Shown here: positions 8,202 to 16,398 of the stretch, in pieces
Layout of the letters: the number at the start of each line of letters is the position of its first letter
How positions within the stretch are numbered: position 1 is the first letter of the stretch
DNA from: Elusimicrobiaceae bacterium
GTDB taxonomy: Bacteria; Elusimicrobiota; Elusimicrobia; Elusimicrobiales; Elusimicrobiaceae
DNA: 64,000 nt
Assembly: GCA_016282685.1 (NCBI GenBank)
Contig: JAEELM010000016.1
Location: 1-64,000, forward strand
Direction of reading: 5' to 3'
Made by a program: the position numbers and the translations under genes
The notes under the pieces: model-generated
What the model was told of the DNA's origin: nothing
The model's input: only the letters and a program-made list of their open reading frames with translations
Databases searched by the model: none

Positions 8202-10017
8202 TTTTTCCATTGTAGCCCATATTGACCACGGCAAGACAACCCTTTCTGATCGTATTTTAGAAGACACCGGCACCGTTCCTAAGCGAAAGATGCAAGCCCA
8301 ACTTTTAGACGGTATGGATTTGGAACGGGAACGGGGCATTACTATCAAAGCAAAAGCCGTACGTATTGCCTACAAAGATTATATCTTAAACCTCATTGAT
8401 ACCCCCGGCCATGTAGATTTTTCTTACGAAGTAGCGCGGTCACTCCGCGCCTGCGAAGGTGTATTACTTTTAGTGGACGCCTCCCAGGGGGTGGAAGCCC
8501 AAACCGTTGCCCATGCACATCTGGCACAAAGTTTAGGCCTTAAAATTATTCCGGTAATGAACAAGGTAGATTTATCGCAATCTGATGCAGACGCTTCCGA
8601 AGAGCAATTGTGGGATATCTTGCGTGAACCTATCGAAGCGGAGCGTGTCAGTGCTAAAACCGGCATGGGTATCGAACATTTATTGGATCGTATCATCTCC
8701 GACATTCCGGCCCCTCAAGGGAAGATTCAATCCCCCTTGCGTGCCCTTATTTTTGATTCTTATTATGATCCTTTCCGCGGTGTAATCATGTATTTGCGCA
8801 TTGTGGACGGATCTATCAAAGCGGGCCAAAATATTCAATTTATGTCCTCCGGTTCAACTTATAAAGTGGAAGAAGTAGGGTTTATGACCCCCAAACAACT
8901 CCACAAATGTGATGTATTGTCTGCCGGAGAAGTAGGATATTTGGCTGCAGGCATCAAAGACATTCACCAAGTACAAGTGGGGGACACTATTACCTTGGCC
9001 GATAATCCTGCTACCCAACCTTTGCCCGGATATGAAGAAGCTAAACCTGTTGTGTTTGCCTCCATCTTCCCGGTAGAAACGACTGATTTCCCCCTTTTGC
9101 GCAAAGCGCTTGAAAAACTCAATTTGTCGGATTCTTCTTTTCACTATCAAAGTGAAACTTCCAAAGCATTGGGATTTGGTTTCCGCTTGGGATTTATGGG
9201 AATTTTGCATATTGAAATTGTGAAAGAACGGTTAGAGCGGGAATTTAATTTGTCACTTATCGCCACTTCCCCCAACGTAGTGTATCATGTAAAATTTACG
9301 CCTCGTAAATCGCACTCACAAGAATTGGCCGCCTTGCCCGAAGCGCCCGACGATCCCGGCTATCGCATCATTGATAACCCCGCCAATTTCCCGCCGTATG
9401 GGGATATTATCGATATCAAGGAACCAGTTATTCATATTACAATCGTAACCCCAGTGGAATTTATGGATGGGGTTATGACCTTGTTAAAAGAAAAACGGGG
9501 AACTTACATCAGCATGGAGCACTTATCCAATCAACGCGTTATTATCAAGTATGAAATGCCCATGGGAGAAATGGTCATTGATTTCTATAACAAATTAAAA
9601 TCCGTATCCAAAGGGTATGCTTCCTTCGATTATGAAGTGGCCGGCTTCCGCAGTTCTGATGTTGTTTTAATGGAAATTTTGTTACATGGTACCCCGGTAG
9701 ACGCTCTTTCTACGGTTGTTCACAAAGAAAAAGCTGCCACCATTGGCCGTGCCCTGTGTGCCAAATTAAAAGAATTAATCGGCCGCCAACAATTTGAAGT
9801 AGCCGTTCAAGCTGCCGTGAACGGAAAAGTAATTGCGCGCGAAACAATCCCGGCTTTCCGCAAAGATGTAATTGCCAAATGTTACGGCGGAGATATCACA
9901 CGCAAACGTAAACTATTGGAAAAGCAAAAAGAGGGAAAGAAACGGATGAAGGCCATTGGCAGTCTAAACATTCCGCAGGAAGCCTTCGTAGCTATGCTTA
10001 AGATTGATGAAGAATAA
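8188..10017 (+). CDS. lepA: Elongation factor 4 (LepA), back-translocating GTPase
   Basis: A 609-residue translation GTPase that acts on stalled or newly assembled ribosomes. G1 AHIDHGKTT is at residues 10-18, the G2 region has RERGITIKAKAV, G3 is DTPGHVDF and G4 is NKVDLSQ. The C-terminal LepA-specific domain ends with the Arg/Lys-rich DITRKRKLLEKQKEGK region and KRMKAIGSLNIPQEAF. It overlaps ptsI by 14 bases with no clear ribosome-binding site, so its translation likely depends on ptsI. It is the last gene of the operon. Confidence 0.98.
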   Translation: MKIRNFSIVAHIDHGKTTLSDRILEDTGTVPKRKMQAQLLDGMDLERERGITIKAKAVRIAYKDYILNLIDTPGHVDFSYEVARSLRACEGVLLLVDASQGVEAQTVAHAHLAQSLGLKIIPVMNKVDLSQSDADASEEQLWDILREPIEAERVSAKTGMGIEHLLDRIISDIPAPQGKIQSPLRALIFDSYYDPFRGVIMYLRIVDGSIKAGQNIQFMSSGSTYKVEEVGFMTPKQLHKCDVLSAGEVGYLAAGIKDIHQVQVGDTITLADNPATQPLPGYEEAKPVVFASIFPVETTDFPLLRKALEKLNLSDSSFHYQSETSKALGFGFRLGFMGILHIEIVKERLEREFNLSLIATSPNVVYHVKFTPRKSHSQELAALPEAPDDPGYRIIDNPANFPPYGDIIDIKEPVIHITIVTPVEFMDGVMTLLKEKRGTYISMEHLSNQRVIIKYEMPMGEMVIDFYNKLKSVSKGYASFDYEVAGFRSSDVVLMEILLHGTPVDALSTVVHKEKAATIGRALCAKLKELIGRQQFEVAVQAAVNGKVIARETIPAFRKDVIAKCYGGDITRKRKLLEKQKEGKKRMKAIGSLNIPQEAFVAMLKIDEE

Positions 10018-10019
10018 AA

Positions 10020-10043
10020 AAGGGGAGCGCAATAACGCTCCCC
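10020..10043 (-). terminator. Terminator between lepA and the outer-membrane gene
   Basis: Stem GGGGAGCG (10022-10029) / CGCTCCCC (10036-10043). On the minus strand it is followed by a T run, so it ends the outer-membrane protein gene. On the plus strand the T run is poor, but it may also serve lepA. Confidence 0.8.
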
Positions 10044-10061
10044 TTGGTAGTTCATTTAACT

Positions 10062-10742
10062 TCACCGGAAGCTAAATGTTAACGCTAACGACACATAGCT
10101 GTACCTTTTTTCTCCTATCGTTGTATCTACTCCTACTTTAGAGGCCAAATCTCCCATATCGTAGGTGAAGGAATTATAACGTCCTTCTATACCAAAGGCA
10201 TAATTGGCCCCCAAATCGACCTCCCAACCTAAGCCGGCGTAATATCCCAGCGAAGCGGAAGTATGGTCCCGCGAAGTTTCATAATAATCATTTTCAATAT
10301 ATTTAATTTCACCGTTGGTCAATGTTAATCCGGCTCCGAAAGGAATGTATAAACGAGTCGTTCCCTCCGGATTTAAGTAAAGCCGTCCGGCGGCCATTAA
10401 ATGCATTAAAGACGTGTCCAATTCCACTCTGTAATCGTCCAGGTGATGGCCATGCCAAACAAAGAATTCCTTATCACTTCCGGCAAAACCGCTTAAACGC
10501 AAATCTCCGCCGATACTTAAGTACGGGTTTACAAAATTCTGCACAGAGAACCCAAGCTCTCCGCCAAAATTTCCCCAGGCAAAATCTTTTTCTCCCGCAA
10601 ATTCTATACCGGTTCGCTGTAACCCTGCACTTAAACCGCCATACAAACTAAAGAATGTCTGGCCGGCATCCACGCCTTGCCCCATTGCCGTTAAAGGAAA
10701 AAACAGCATGCTAATAAAAATAAAAAAATATTGTTTACGCAT
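10062..10742 (-). CDS. Outer-membrane beta-barrel protein
   Basis: A 226-residue secreted protein. It starts at ATG 10742, preceded by AGGAGG, rather than at an in-frame ATG 63 bases upstream. The first 20 residues are a signal peptide (MRKQYFFIFISMLFF.. ending TAMGQ). The mature part alternates polar and hydrophobic residues with many Tyr/Gly, as in an eight-strand barrel: SLYGGLSAGLQ, GGELGFSVQNF, AAGRLYLN, GIEGRYNSFTYD and the final strand YVSLALTFSFR with aromatic residues near the end. This resembles OmpA/OmpW-like single-domain barrels, but its role is not known. Confidence 0.8.
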   Translation of the reverse strand: MRKQYFFIFISMLFFPLTAMGQGVDAGQTFFSLYGGLSAGLQRTGIEFAGEKDFAWGNFGGELGFSVQNFVNPYLSIGGDLRLSGFAGSDKEFFVWHGHHLDDYRVELDTSLMHLMAAGRLYLNPEGTTRLYIPFGAGLTLTNGEIKYIENDYYETSRDHTSASLGYYAGLGWEVDLGANYAFGIEGRYNSFTYDMGDLASKVGVDTTIGEKRYSYVSLALTFSFR

Positions 10743-10863
10743 ATTCGGCCTCCTTTTTTCTGTTTTCACACTCAAGGTTTTATACCTGATATTTTTATAA
10801 CACATTTCTCCCCTTTTTCATTGCATCTTCTTTTTTTTCTTATACGCCAGACAAGAGATTTGC

Positions 10864-10869
10864 TACAAT
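10864..10869 (+). promoter_or_regulatory. -10 box of folD, leaderless geometry
   Basis: TACAAT ends exactly 6 bases before the folD ATG at 10876. Transcription would start at or next to the start codon. No ribosome-binding site is present. Confidence 0.55.
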
Positions 10870-10875
10870 ATAACT

Positions 10876-11739
10876 ATGATTTTAGAAGGAAGAACCCTTG
10901 CCAAAAACATTCGTCAGCCCTTAGCGGAAAGGGCCGATGCCGTACGGCAAAAATTGGGGCGTCCGTTGCAGCTTTGTGCCATCGGTTCTACAGAAGATTA
11001 TGGGGCACGCATTTATCTTAACAAAGAAATACAAGCCGCTGAAAAACTGGGAATCAAAAGTAAAACTTTTGAAGTAAACAGCAAAACGCCTGTACAAGAT
11101 TTTTTATCTCTGGTACAACGTTTGTCGGCAGACCCGCAAGTAGATGCCATTTTAATTCCGCGGCCTTTACCCACCCATTTAGCCGCCAGTGATTACGCCT
11201 CTTACCTTAATCCGCAAAAAGATATAGATGGGATGTCTGCTTTGAATGCCGGGCATTTGTTTCTTTGTAAAAATTGGCAAGAAATCGAAAATTTAAAAGG
11301 GTTTGTACCTTGTACGGCCATGGCAGCAATTAAGTTGTTGGATTTTCATCAAGTTCCGCTTGCCGGGAAAGAAATAGTTGTAATCGGGCGTTCCAGCACT
11401 GTAGGACGTCCACTGGCACATTTACTTACATGCAAAAATGCAACCGTTAAAATTTGCCATACACAAACCGATTTGCCCCGCGCTATAAAAGATGCCGATA
11501 TTATTTGTTCCGCAGCAGGAAAACCCAATTTATTAAAAACAGCTTGGCTTAAACCGGGCGCCATCGTCATTGATATTTCCACTAATTGGCACAACGATCA
11601 GTTGCAAGGAGACGCCAACGCACAAGAATTGGACCAACGGGGCTTTTCGTATTCCCCGGTTCCAGGGGGAGTGGGGCCGGTAACGCTTGCAGTTTTGCTG
11701 GAAAACATTGTACTATCTGGAGAGAGGCATTTTCAATGA
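10876..11739 (+). CDS. folD: FolD-type methylene-tetrahydrofolate dehydrogenase/cyclohydrolase, divergent active site
   Basis: The 287-residue protein has the FolD fold: PQKDIDG (113-119, catalytic Asp118 kept), VPCTAMAA, the NADP site VIGRSSTVGRP, and the C-terminal PVPGGVGPVTLAVL. FolD interconverts methylene-, methenyl- and formyl-tetrahydrofolate. Two canonical residues are changed. By alignment from memory to E. coli FolD, Tyr50 matches Tyr47, but Lys54 falls on Glu51 (with Lys50 beside it) and Gln98 of VQLPLP falls on Pro95 in IPRPLP. Cyclohydrolase activity may be lost or altered. It overlaps the next gene by 4 bases (ATGA). Confidence 0.85.
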   Translation: MILEGRTLAKNIRQPLAERADAVRQKLGRPLQLCAIGSTEDYGARIYLNKEIQAAEKLGIKSKTFEVNSKTPVQDFLSLVQRLSADPQVDAILIPRPLPTHLAASDYASYLNPQKDIDGMSALNAGHLFLCKNWQEIENLKGFVPCTAMAAIKLLDFHQVPLAGKEIVVIGRSSTVGRPLAHLLTCKNATVKICHTQTDLPRAIKDADIICSAAGKPNLLKTAWLKPGAIVIDISTNWHNDQLQGDANAQELDQRGFSYSPVPGGVGPVTLAVLLENIVLSGERHFQ

Positions 11740-12152
11740 AGACATTGTTTAAAGCAGGGATAATCTTCCTTTGTACCTTTATAGTAGCTGCCTGTAGCGA
11801 GAACATTAGCGAAAGCGAGCGCACCCACCGCAAAATTTATCTTACCGAAGAAGATTATCTGGAAGATTTAACGGCCGAAGCTGCCAAAGAAAGACGCGAA
11901 GCTCCTGCACAAGTGGAATCGGATTATATTTTTAATATCCAACCGCATGTGGAGGATAACGTTTATTTCTTTGATGAACGCCAACAGCCCAAAATTCCGG
12001 GTCAACCCTCTGCCAAAGATTACAAACATGAAAAACGCTTGTGGACCAAACCGCGCCGCTACACGCCCGACGAGTATTATGGCCTGCAGGGTGGTTCCTC
12101 CGGCAGTAGTTCTTCTTACGAAGAATCATCCAGTTCCTCTGAATATTATTAA
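11736..12152 (+). CDS. Small predicted lipoprotein with Ser-rich tail
   Basis: A 138-residue protein starting on the ATGA overlap with folD. Residues 1-19 form a lipoprotein signal peptide and the lipobox VAAC places the acylated Cys at residue 20. The middle is charged and hydrophilic (YLTEEDYLEDL, DYIFNIQPHVEDN). The C-terminal 28 residues are a low-complexity Ser/Glu/Tyr tail ending SSSSSEYY. I do not recognise a domain. It should be processed by the lipoprotein pathway that includes the Lnt encoded in this window. Cotranscription with folD is probably positional. Confidence 0.8.
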   Translation: MKTLFKAGIIFLCTFIVAACSENISESERTHRKIYLTEEDYLEDLTAEAAKERREAPAQVESDYIFNIQPHVEDNVYFFDERQQPKIPGQPSAKDYKHEKRLWTKPRRYTPDEYYGLQGGSSGSSSSYEESSSSSEYY

Positions 12153-12153
12153 T

Positions 12154-12182
12154 AAAACCCCGGAGACAATCTCCGGGGTTTT
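12154..12182 (+). terminator. Terminator after the folD-lipoprotein unit
   Basis: A perfect 9-bp stem CCCCGGAGA (12158-12166) / TCTCCGGGG (12170-12178) with a CAA loop, followed by TTTT. The flanking A tract may make it active on both strands. Confidence 0.9.
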
Positions 12183-12248
12183 CAAAAGTCCCGAAAAGCC
12201 CAGCGTTTTCATAGGCCCAAAGGCTCTTTCAACGGAGGGCCTTTAATT

Positions 12249-12929
12249 TTACCAGCCATCTGAAAAAATACCGTCTGCCCCCATTTTGTCCACGCGTTCT
12301 TTTTCTTTGGCAGTATTAACGGTATAAACAAATATTTTTAATCCGTTTTCGTGACATGTTTGCACGATATCTTCCGTAAGGCGCGTTTGATTGATATGTA
12401 TGCTCTCTACCCCTAAAGCTAGCGCTTCAGAAATATCAAAATTACGCGTCAGCAGGCCTATGCGCGCGTTTTTATTCAAAGCGCGTAATCTGCGCAGGGT
12501 AGATTGATCAAAACTGGAAAACAAGGTTTTTAACGCAATTTGAGGGTACTTCTCAAGCAATGACATCAAGACTTTTTCTATCCCCGGATAAATATTCGCA
12601 TCATTTTTAACTTCAATATTTAATAGTTGCAGCCCCGGCATTACCAATGGAAATACTTCTTGTAAAAGAGGCACATAAACGGTGCTTTGTGTAAAGGGAT
12701 TATGTAATGGATATTTTTTTAAATCTTCCGCTGTTAAATCGGCTAATTTCACATCTATCCCTGCCGTAGAAAAAAGGGAATAATCGTGGTGGACAGCCAA
12801 TTGCCCGTCTTTAAGCAAATGGACATCTAATTCATAACAGGTGGCTCCTCTTTCACGTGCCAACGCAAAAGATTCACACGTGTTTTGGACACGCCGGGAG
12901 GAAAAGCCGCGATGAGCAAAGTAAATCAT
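12249..12929 (-). CDS. ugpQ: Glycerophosphodiester phosphodiesterase
   Basis: A 226-residue GDPD-family enzyme that hydrolyses glycerophosphodiesters to glycerol-3-phosphate and an alcohol. The catalytic start FAHRGFSS, the metal site ELDVHLLKDGQLAVHHD and the later LNIEVKND are all present, and the chain ends in FSDGW as expected (DGIFSD motif). There is no signal peptide, so it acts in the cytoplasm. It is a single gene with its own promoter, placed directly after the mscL terminator. The ATG follows the -10 box by only 6 bases. Confidence 0.92.
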   Translation of the reverse strand: MIYFAHRGFSSRRVQNTCESFALARERGATCYELDVHLLKDGQLAVHHDYSLFSTAGIDVKLADLTAEDLKKYPLHNPFTQSTVYVPLLQEVFPLVMPGLQLLNIEVKNDANIYPGIEKVLMSLLEKYPQIALKTLFSSFDQSTLRRLRALNKNARIGLLTRNFDISEALALGVESIHINQTRLTEDIVQTCHENGLKIFVYTVNTAKEKERVDKMGADGIFSDGW

Positions 12930-12935
12930 ACCTAC

Positions 12936-12941
12936 AGTATA
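12936..12941 (-). promoter_or_regulatory. -10 box of ugpQ, leaderless geometry
   Basis: TATACT on the minus strand, separated from the ATG (12929) by exactly six bases (GTAGGT). The -35 region overlaps the mscL terminator stem. Confidence 0.55.
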
Positions 12942-12945
12942 GAAA

Positions 12946-12984
12946 AGACAAAGCAGAAAAACAAAATGTTTTCCTGCTCTGTCT
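12946..12984 (-). terminator. Terminator after mscL
   Basis: A 17-bp inverted repeat with two G-U wobble positions (arms 12946-12962 and 12968-12984) with a 5-base loop, followed on the minus strand by TTTTC. It ends the secA-to-mscL gene run. Confidence 0.8.
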
Positions 12985-13007
12985 AAATTTTTGTTTCAAC
13001 GTACTCT

Positions 13008-13463
13008 TTATTTAAGTTCAGAAGTACAATGAGGGCAGCGGGTAGCTTCCAAAGCAATGTCACTGCAGCAGTGTGGGCATTTTTTGGTGGTGGGAGCAGC
13101 CGCCGGGGCCGGTTTGTTAAGTTTATTAATGGCTTTGATTAAAATGAAAATACAAAAGCCGACAATTAAGAAACTAATAATAGCGTTTAAAAACAAGCCA
13201 ACATTCAACGTGGTGGCCCCAGCTTCTTGGGCGGCAGCAGTGGTGGTAAATTCACGTACGCCATCGGCACCCGGTCTCAACACGATAAACCAGTTGGAAA
13301 AATCTACTTTCCCTAACAATAATCCCAAGGGCGGCATTAAAATGTCCGCTACCATAGAATTAACAATTTTCGTAAAGGCCCCGCCGATAATGATACCTAC
13401 GGCCATATCAATCACGTTGCCGCGCATAATGAATGTTTTAAATTCATTGATAATTCCTTTCAT
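13008..13463 (-). CDS. mscL: Large-conductance mechanosensitive channel with zinc-ribbon tail
   Basis: MscL opens under membrane tension to release solutes after osmotic down-shock. The 151-residue protein has the N-terminal helix, TM1 with GNVIDMAVGIIIGGAF, a periplasmic loop, TM2 near residues 88-110 and a Pro/Ala linker. A C-terminal extension carries two CPHC pairs (Cys129/132, Cys143/146; extra Cys133), a rubredoxin-like zinc ribbon in place of the usual plain helical bundle. The ribbon faces the cytoplasm and could bind metal or a partner. It is the last gene of the secA-led run. Confidence 0.95.
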   Translation of the reverse strand: MKGIINEFKTFIMRGNVIDMAVGIIIGGAFTKIVNSMVADILMPPLGLLLGKVDFSNWFIVLRPGADGVREFTTTAAAQEAGATTLNVGLFLNAIISFLIVGFCIFILIKAINKLNKPAPAAAPTTKKCPHCCSDIALEATRCPHCTSELK

Positions 13464-13472
13464 TTTAATCTC

Positions 13473-14180
13473 CTATTGTATTAATTTTACCGCTTTTAAA
13501 AGCGGTGCATACAAATCGTCTTGCGCCGGATATTTTATCTCTTGCGGATGGGTTTTTTCTACAAACTCTACAGGTGCGTTTTCAATCACACACAAAGGTT
13601 GCTGTTCGTTTGCTTCGCCCATCAGTAAAGTAGCCGCACTTGCCAAACTATCCGCTCTGTCTACCAGGGTTGTTTGGAGGGAACGGCCAAAAATATCTTC
13701 CTGTCCGCGCCAATCTTTTACGCCCTTAAACCCGGCATATCCTACGGCTGCGCCAATCACACCGGCCCGTAGGGGAAGAATCATACTATCTGTAATTATT
13801 ATACCCAAATTTTGCACCTTCCATAAAGTTTTTAATCCCTGGCGCAATTCTTGGGCGACCTTAAAGCAGTCTTTCGGAAACAAAAGCAATTTACCATCTG
13901 CGTTGGAGGCATCAATCCCGGCATTGGTCATCACCATTCCTTCTTTAATCGTCAACCATGCCAATTTTGTTTTTAATGCCGCAGAACTTTCCGTTTGAAT
14001 TAGTTTTTCTTTTTGCGCTTCATTTTGGTAGGGCACACTCTTTCCTTTCCACAAACAGACCAATTTAGAAGCAACTGCCAGAACCGTATTTTCCTTTACA
14101 GCCGGAATAAAATGCGTTATAAAAGAAGGCAAATCTTCCTTTTCTTTAAAAATGCGGGTGTGAATGGGTGTTAATTTCAT
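13473..14180 (-). CDS. CofE-like (F420-0:gamma-glutamyl ligase family) protein
   Basis: The 235-residue protein matches the PF01996 fold: LAVASKLV near residue 37, GMVMTNAGIDASN, a GIIITDSMILPLRAGVIGAAVGYAGF block and GRSLQTTLVDRADSLASAATLLMGE. CofE adds glutamates to coenzyme F420-0 in methanogens and actinobacteria. No other F420 gene is in the window and this type of bacterium is not known to make F420, so the substrate is probably different. The ATG overlaps the hemW stop (ATGA), suggesting coupled translation. Confidence 0.8.
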   Translation of the reverse strand: MKLTPIHTRIFKEKEDLPSFITHFIPAVKENTVLAVASKLVCLWKGKSVPYQNEAQKEKLIQTESSAALKTKLAWLTIKEGMVMTNAGIDASNADGKLLLFPKDCFKVAQELRQGLKTLWKVQNLGIIITDSMILPLRAGVIGAAVGYAGFKGVKDWRGQEDIFGRSLQTTLVDRADSLASAATLLMGEANEQQPLCVIENAPVEFVEKTHPQEIKYPAQDDLYAPLLKAVKLIQ

Positions 14181-15280
14181 ACTTCATCAAACGGGGCTAC
14201 AAAGCTGCAAAAGACTTCATTGGCCAGAAAAAGCCCCTCTCTAGATAATTTTACCTTTTTTCCCTCTCTTACTAAAAGACCGGATTGGAGATGTCTTTCA
14301 ATCTCCCGCCCAAACCAATGTTCTTGCCTGGGGGTTAATTCTACCCCGTCTAATTTGCGCAGCCCCAACATCAAACTTTCCCCTTCTTTTGCCTGGCCGG
14401 TTAATTGTTCGGAAAAAACAACGGGCGTTTCCCCCCGCTCTATTCGTTGAATATAATCGGTTATGTCTGCCGTGTTTTGGCTTCGCACTCCTTGCCAATA
14501 AGAGGCCGCCGCACTCCCTAAACCAATATAAGAACCATTATCCCAATAATGCGTATTATGTAGGGCTTCATAACCGGGTTTGGCAAAGTTGGAGATTTCG
14601 TAATGATGATATCCTTGTTGCGTTAACAAATCATGTGTTTGCTCCAACATTTGACGCATCAATAACTGGTCACATACGATCCCCCGTTCAAAGAAAGGCG
14701 TTCCCGGCTCTATCTGCAATCCATAGACGGATAAATGTTCCGGCTGCAACCGTAACAAATGCGTTAAACTGCTTAAAAAGCTTTCCAAAGTTTGCCCGGG
14801 CACTCCGGCAATCAAATCCACATTAATATTTGTAAACCCGGCCTTACGAGCTGCCTGGTAGGCAGTAGAGAATTGCTGCGCCGTATGCACTCGCCCCAAT
14901 GTTTTTAATTCTTGCTCGTTGAAACTTTGCAATCCCATGCTCAAACGGTTAAAACCCGCTTGTCTTAAAGAGCGCAGTTTGTCTTCCGTTAAACTTTCCG
15001 GATTGGCTTCAAAAGTACTTTCCGCAAAATTAATTACCGAATCAAAATTCCGTTTTACTATATCGGCCAAAAAATCAATCTGCCTTTCTGACAACAAACT
15101 GGGAGTTCCTCCCCCCACATACAACGTTTGTACAGATCTATTTTTATGAGAAACAGCCTCTTTGGCCAAGGCCTGCAGATAATTTTCCAAAAAAGATTCC
15201 CGCCCTGCAAACGAAGCAAAATCGCAATAATTGCATTTTTGTTTGCAAAACGGGATATGAATGTACAAACCGGTTTTCAT
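14177..15280 (-). CDS. hemW: HemW-type radical SAM protein
   Basis: A 367-residue radical SAM protein of the coproporphyrinogen-oxidase-like group. The Fe-S motif C12-x3-C16-x2-C19 lies in the opening IHIPFCKQKCNYCDF. Also visible are YVGGGTPSLL, the SMGLQSFNEQELKTLGRVH block and HNTHYWDNGSYIGLG. HemW is a haem chaperone in several bacteria; the older HemN-like name is less likely because the extra Cys of HemN is absent from the N-terminal motif. Its ATG shares one base with the prfB stop (TAATG). Confidence 0.9.
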   Translation of the reverse strand: MKTGLYIHIPFCKQKCNYCDFASFAGRESFLENYLQALAKEAVSHKNRSVQTLYVGGGTPSLLSERQIDFLADIVKRNFDSVINFAESTFEANPESLTEDKLRSLRQAGFNRLSMGLQSFNEQELKTLGRVHTAQQFSTAYQAARKAGFTNINVDLIAGVPGQTLESFLSSLTHLLRLQPEHLSVYGLQIEPGTPFFERGIVCDQLLMRQMLEQTHDLLTQQGYHHYEISNFAKPGYEALHNTHYWDNGSYIGLGSAAASYWQGVRSQNTADITDYIQRIERGETPVVFSEQLTGQAKEGESLMLGLRKLDGVELTPRQEHWFGREIERHLQSGLLVREGKKVKLSREGLFLANEVFCSFVAPFDEV

Positions 15281-16398
15281 TATTTTTTATGTTCGGCTTC
15301 GTAATTTAAAAAAGCTAAAATAAACGGATCCAAATCTCCGTCCATCACGGCATCAATTTGACTGGTTTCATAACCGCTTCTTAAATCTTTTACCAACTGA
15401 TAAGGCATAAACACGTAAGAACGGATTTGATGTCCCCAGGCAATTTCCCCTTTTTGGCCATAGCGTTTTTCTGCTTCTCCGCGTTTTTTATCCATTTCCA
15501 ATTCATACAACTTGGCCTTCAGCATTTTCATAGCAGTTTGCCGGTTTTGCAGTTGGCTGCGTTCAATACGACAGGAAACAACAATTCCGGTAGGGATATG
15601 CAGCAAACGCACAGCGCTTTCCACCTTGTTTACGTTTTGTCCGCCATGTCCCCCCGCACGGGAAGTTTCCAACTGAATATCTTTTTCCGGAATCTCGATG
15701 TTAATATCTTCATCAATATCCGGCAACACATCACACGAAGCAAATGATGTATGCCGCCGGGCATTGGCATCAAACGGAGAAACCCGCACCAGCCGGTGCA
15801 CGCCGTTCTCTCCTTTCAAATAACCGTAGGCAAACGGCCCTTCCACCATAGCAGAAAGCGTTTTAATACCGGCTTCATCACCCGGTTGGGCATCTAGTAC
15901 AGAGAACTTAAAACCATGTTGCTCGGCCCAGCGCGTATACATACGCACCAACATTTGTGCCCAATCGCAAGACTCCGTTCCGCCGGCTCCGGCATGAATC
16001 GTTAAAATAGCATTGAGCTTATCATTCGGTTCCGAAAGGCGAATCTCCCCTTCTTTTTGCGCGACTTGTTTTTCTGTTTCAGCCAAAGAATGATTTAAAG
16101 CAATTAGTTCGTTTTCATCTTGTATTTCTTTGCACAATTCGAACAAAGCCCGGGCGTCTTCCATCTTTTTTTGCAAGAGAGAAAAAGTTTCGATAGAATT
16201 TTTTAAAAAATCAATTTGGCGGCTTACTTCTTTGGCTTTTTGGGTATCATTCCAGAAGGCAGGATCAGCCGATTGTTTTTGCAAGGCGGATAATTGCGTT
16301 TGTTTTCCCCTGATATCATCAATAGCTTCTATCTTAGACACTCGGGAAGAAAGTTCTTCAATTTTTTGTTCCACATCTTTAAACTCAATGTTATTCAT
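15280..16398 (-). CDS. prfB: Peptide chain release factor 2, no programmed frameshift
   Basis: RF2 reads UGA and UAA stops and releases the peptide. The 372-residue protein has the anticodon-like tripeptide SPF in [15 protein letters not shown] and the catalytic GGQ in [14 protein letters not shown] chose ATG 16398; an in-frame TTG at 16410 is less likely. The frame is open throughout, so the TGA-dependent +1 frameshift that autoregulates prfB in many bacteria is absent. The start overlaps the lnt end by 8 bases and no strong ribosome-binding site is seen. Confidence 0.95.
   Translation of the reverse strand: MNNIEFKDVEQKIEELSSRVSKIEAIDDIRGKQTQLSALQKQSADPAFWNDTQKAKEVSRQIDFLKNSIETFSLLQKKMEDARALFELCKEIQDENELIALNHSLAETEKQVAQKEGEIRLSEPNDKLNAILTIHAGAGGTESCDWAQMLVRMYTRWAEQHGFKFSVLDAQPGDEAGIKTLSAMVEGPFAYGYLKGENGVHRLVRVSPFDANARRHTSFASCDVLPDIDEDINIEIPEKDIQLETSRAGGHGGQNVNKVESAVRLLHIPTGIVVSCRIERSQLQNRQTAMKMLKAKLYELEMDKKRGEAEKRYGQKGEIAWGHQIRSYVFMPYQLVKDLRSGYETSQIDAVMDGDLDPFILAFLNYEAEHKK

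Noticed and set aside
10766-10783. AGGTATAAAACCTT dyad upstream of the outer-membrane protein gene
   Set aside because: It resembles the 17-bp element only in the outer bases and lies at a different distance from the ATG; chance similarity in an A/T-rich promoter is likely.
12211-12244. A further AGGCCCAAAGGCTCT sequence similar to the dyad element
   Set aside because: It forms one arm of an inverted repeat (12219-12227 / 12236-12244) just after the ugpQ stop and is not upstream of any gene, so it is more likely the 3' end structure of ugpQ.
14389-14826. 145-codon plus-strand frame inside hemW
   Set aside because: It is antisense to a well-supported gene and shows no domain or ribosome-binding site.
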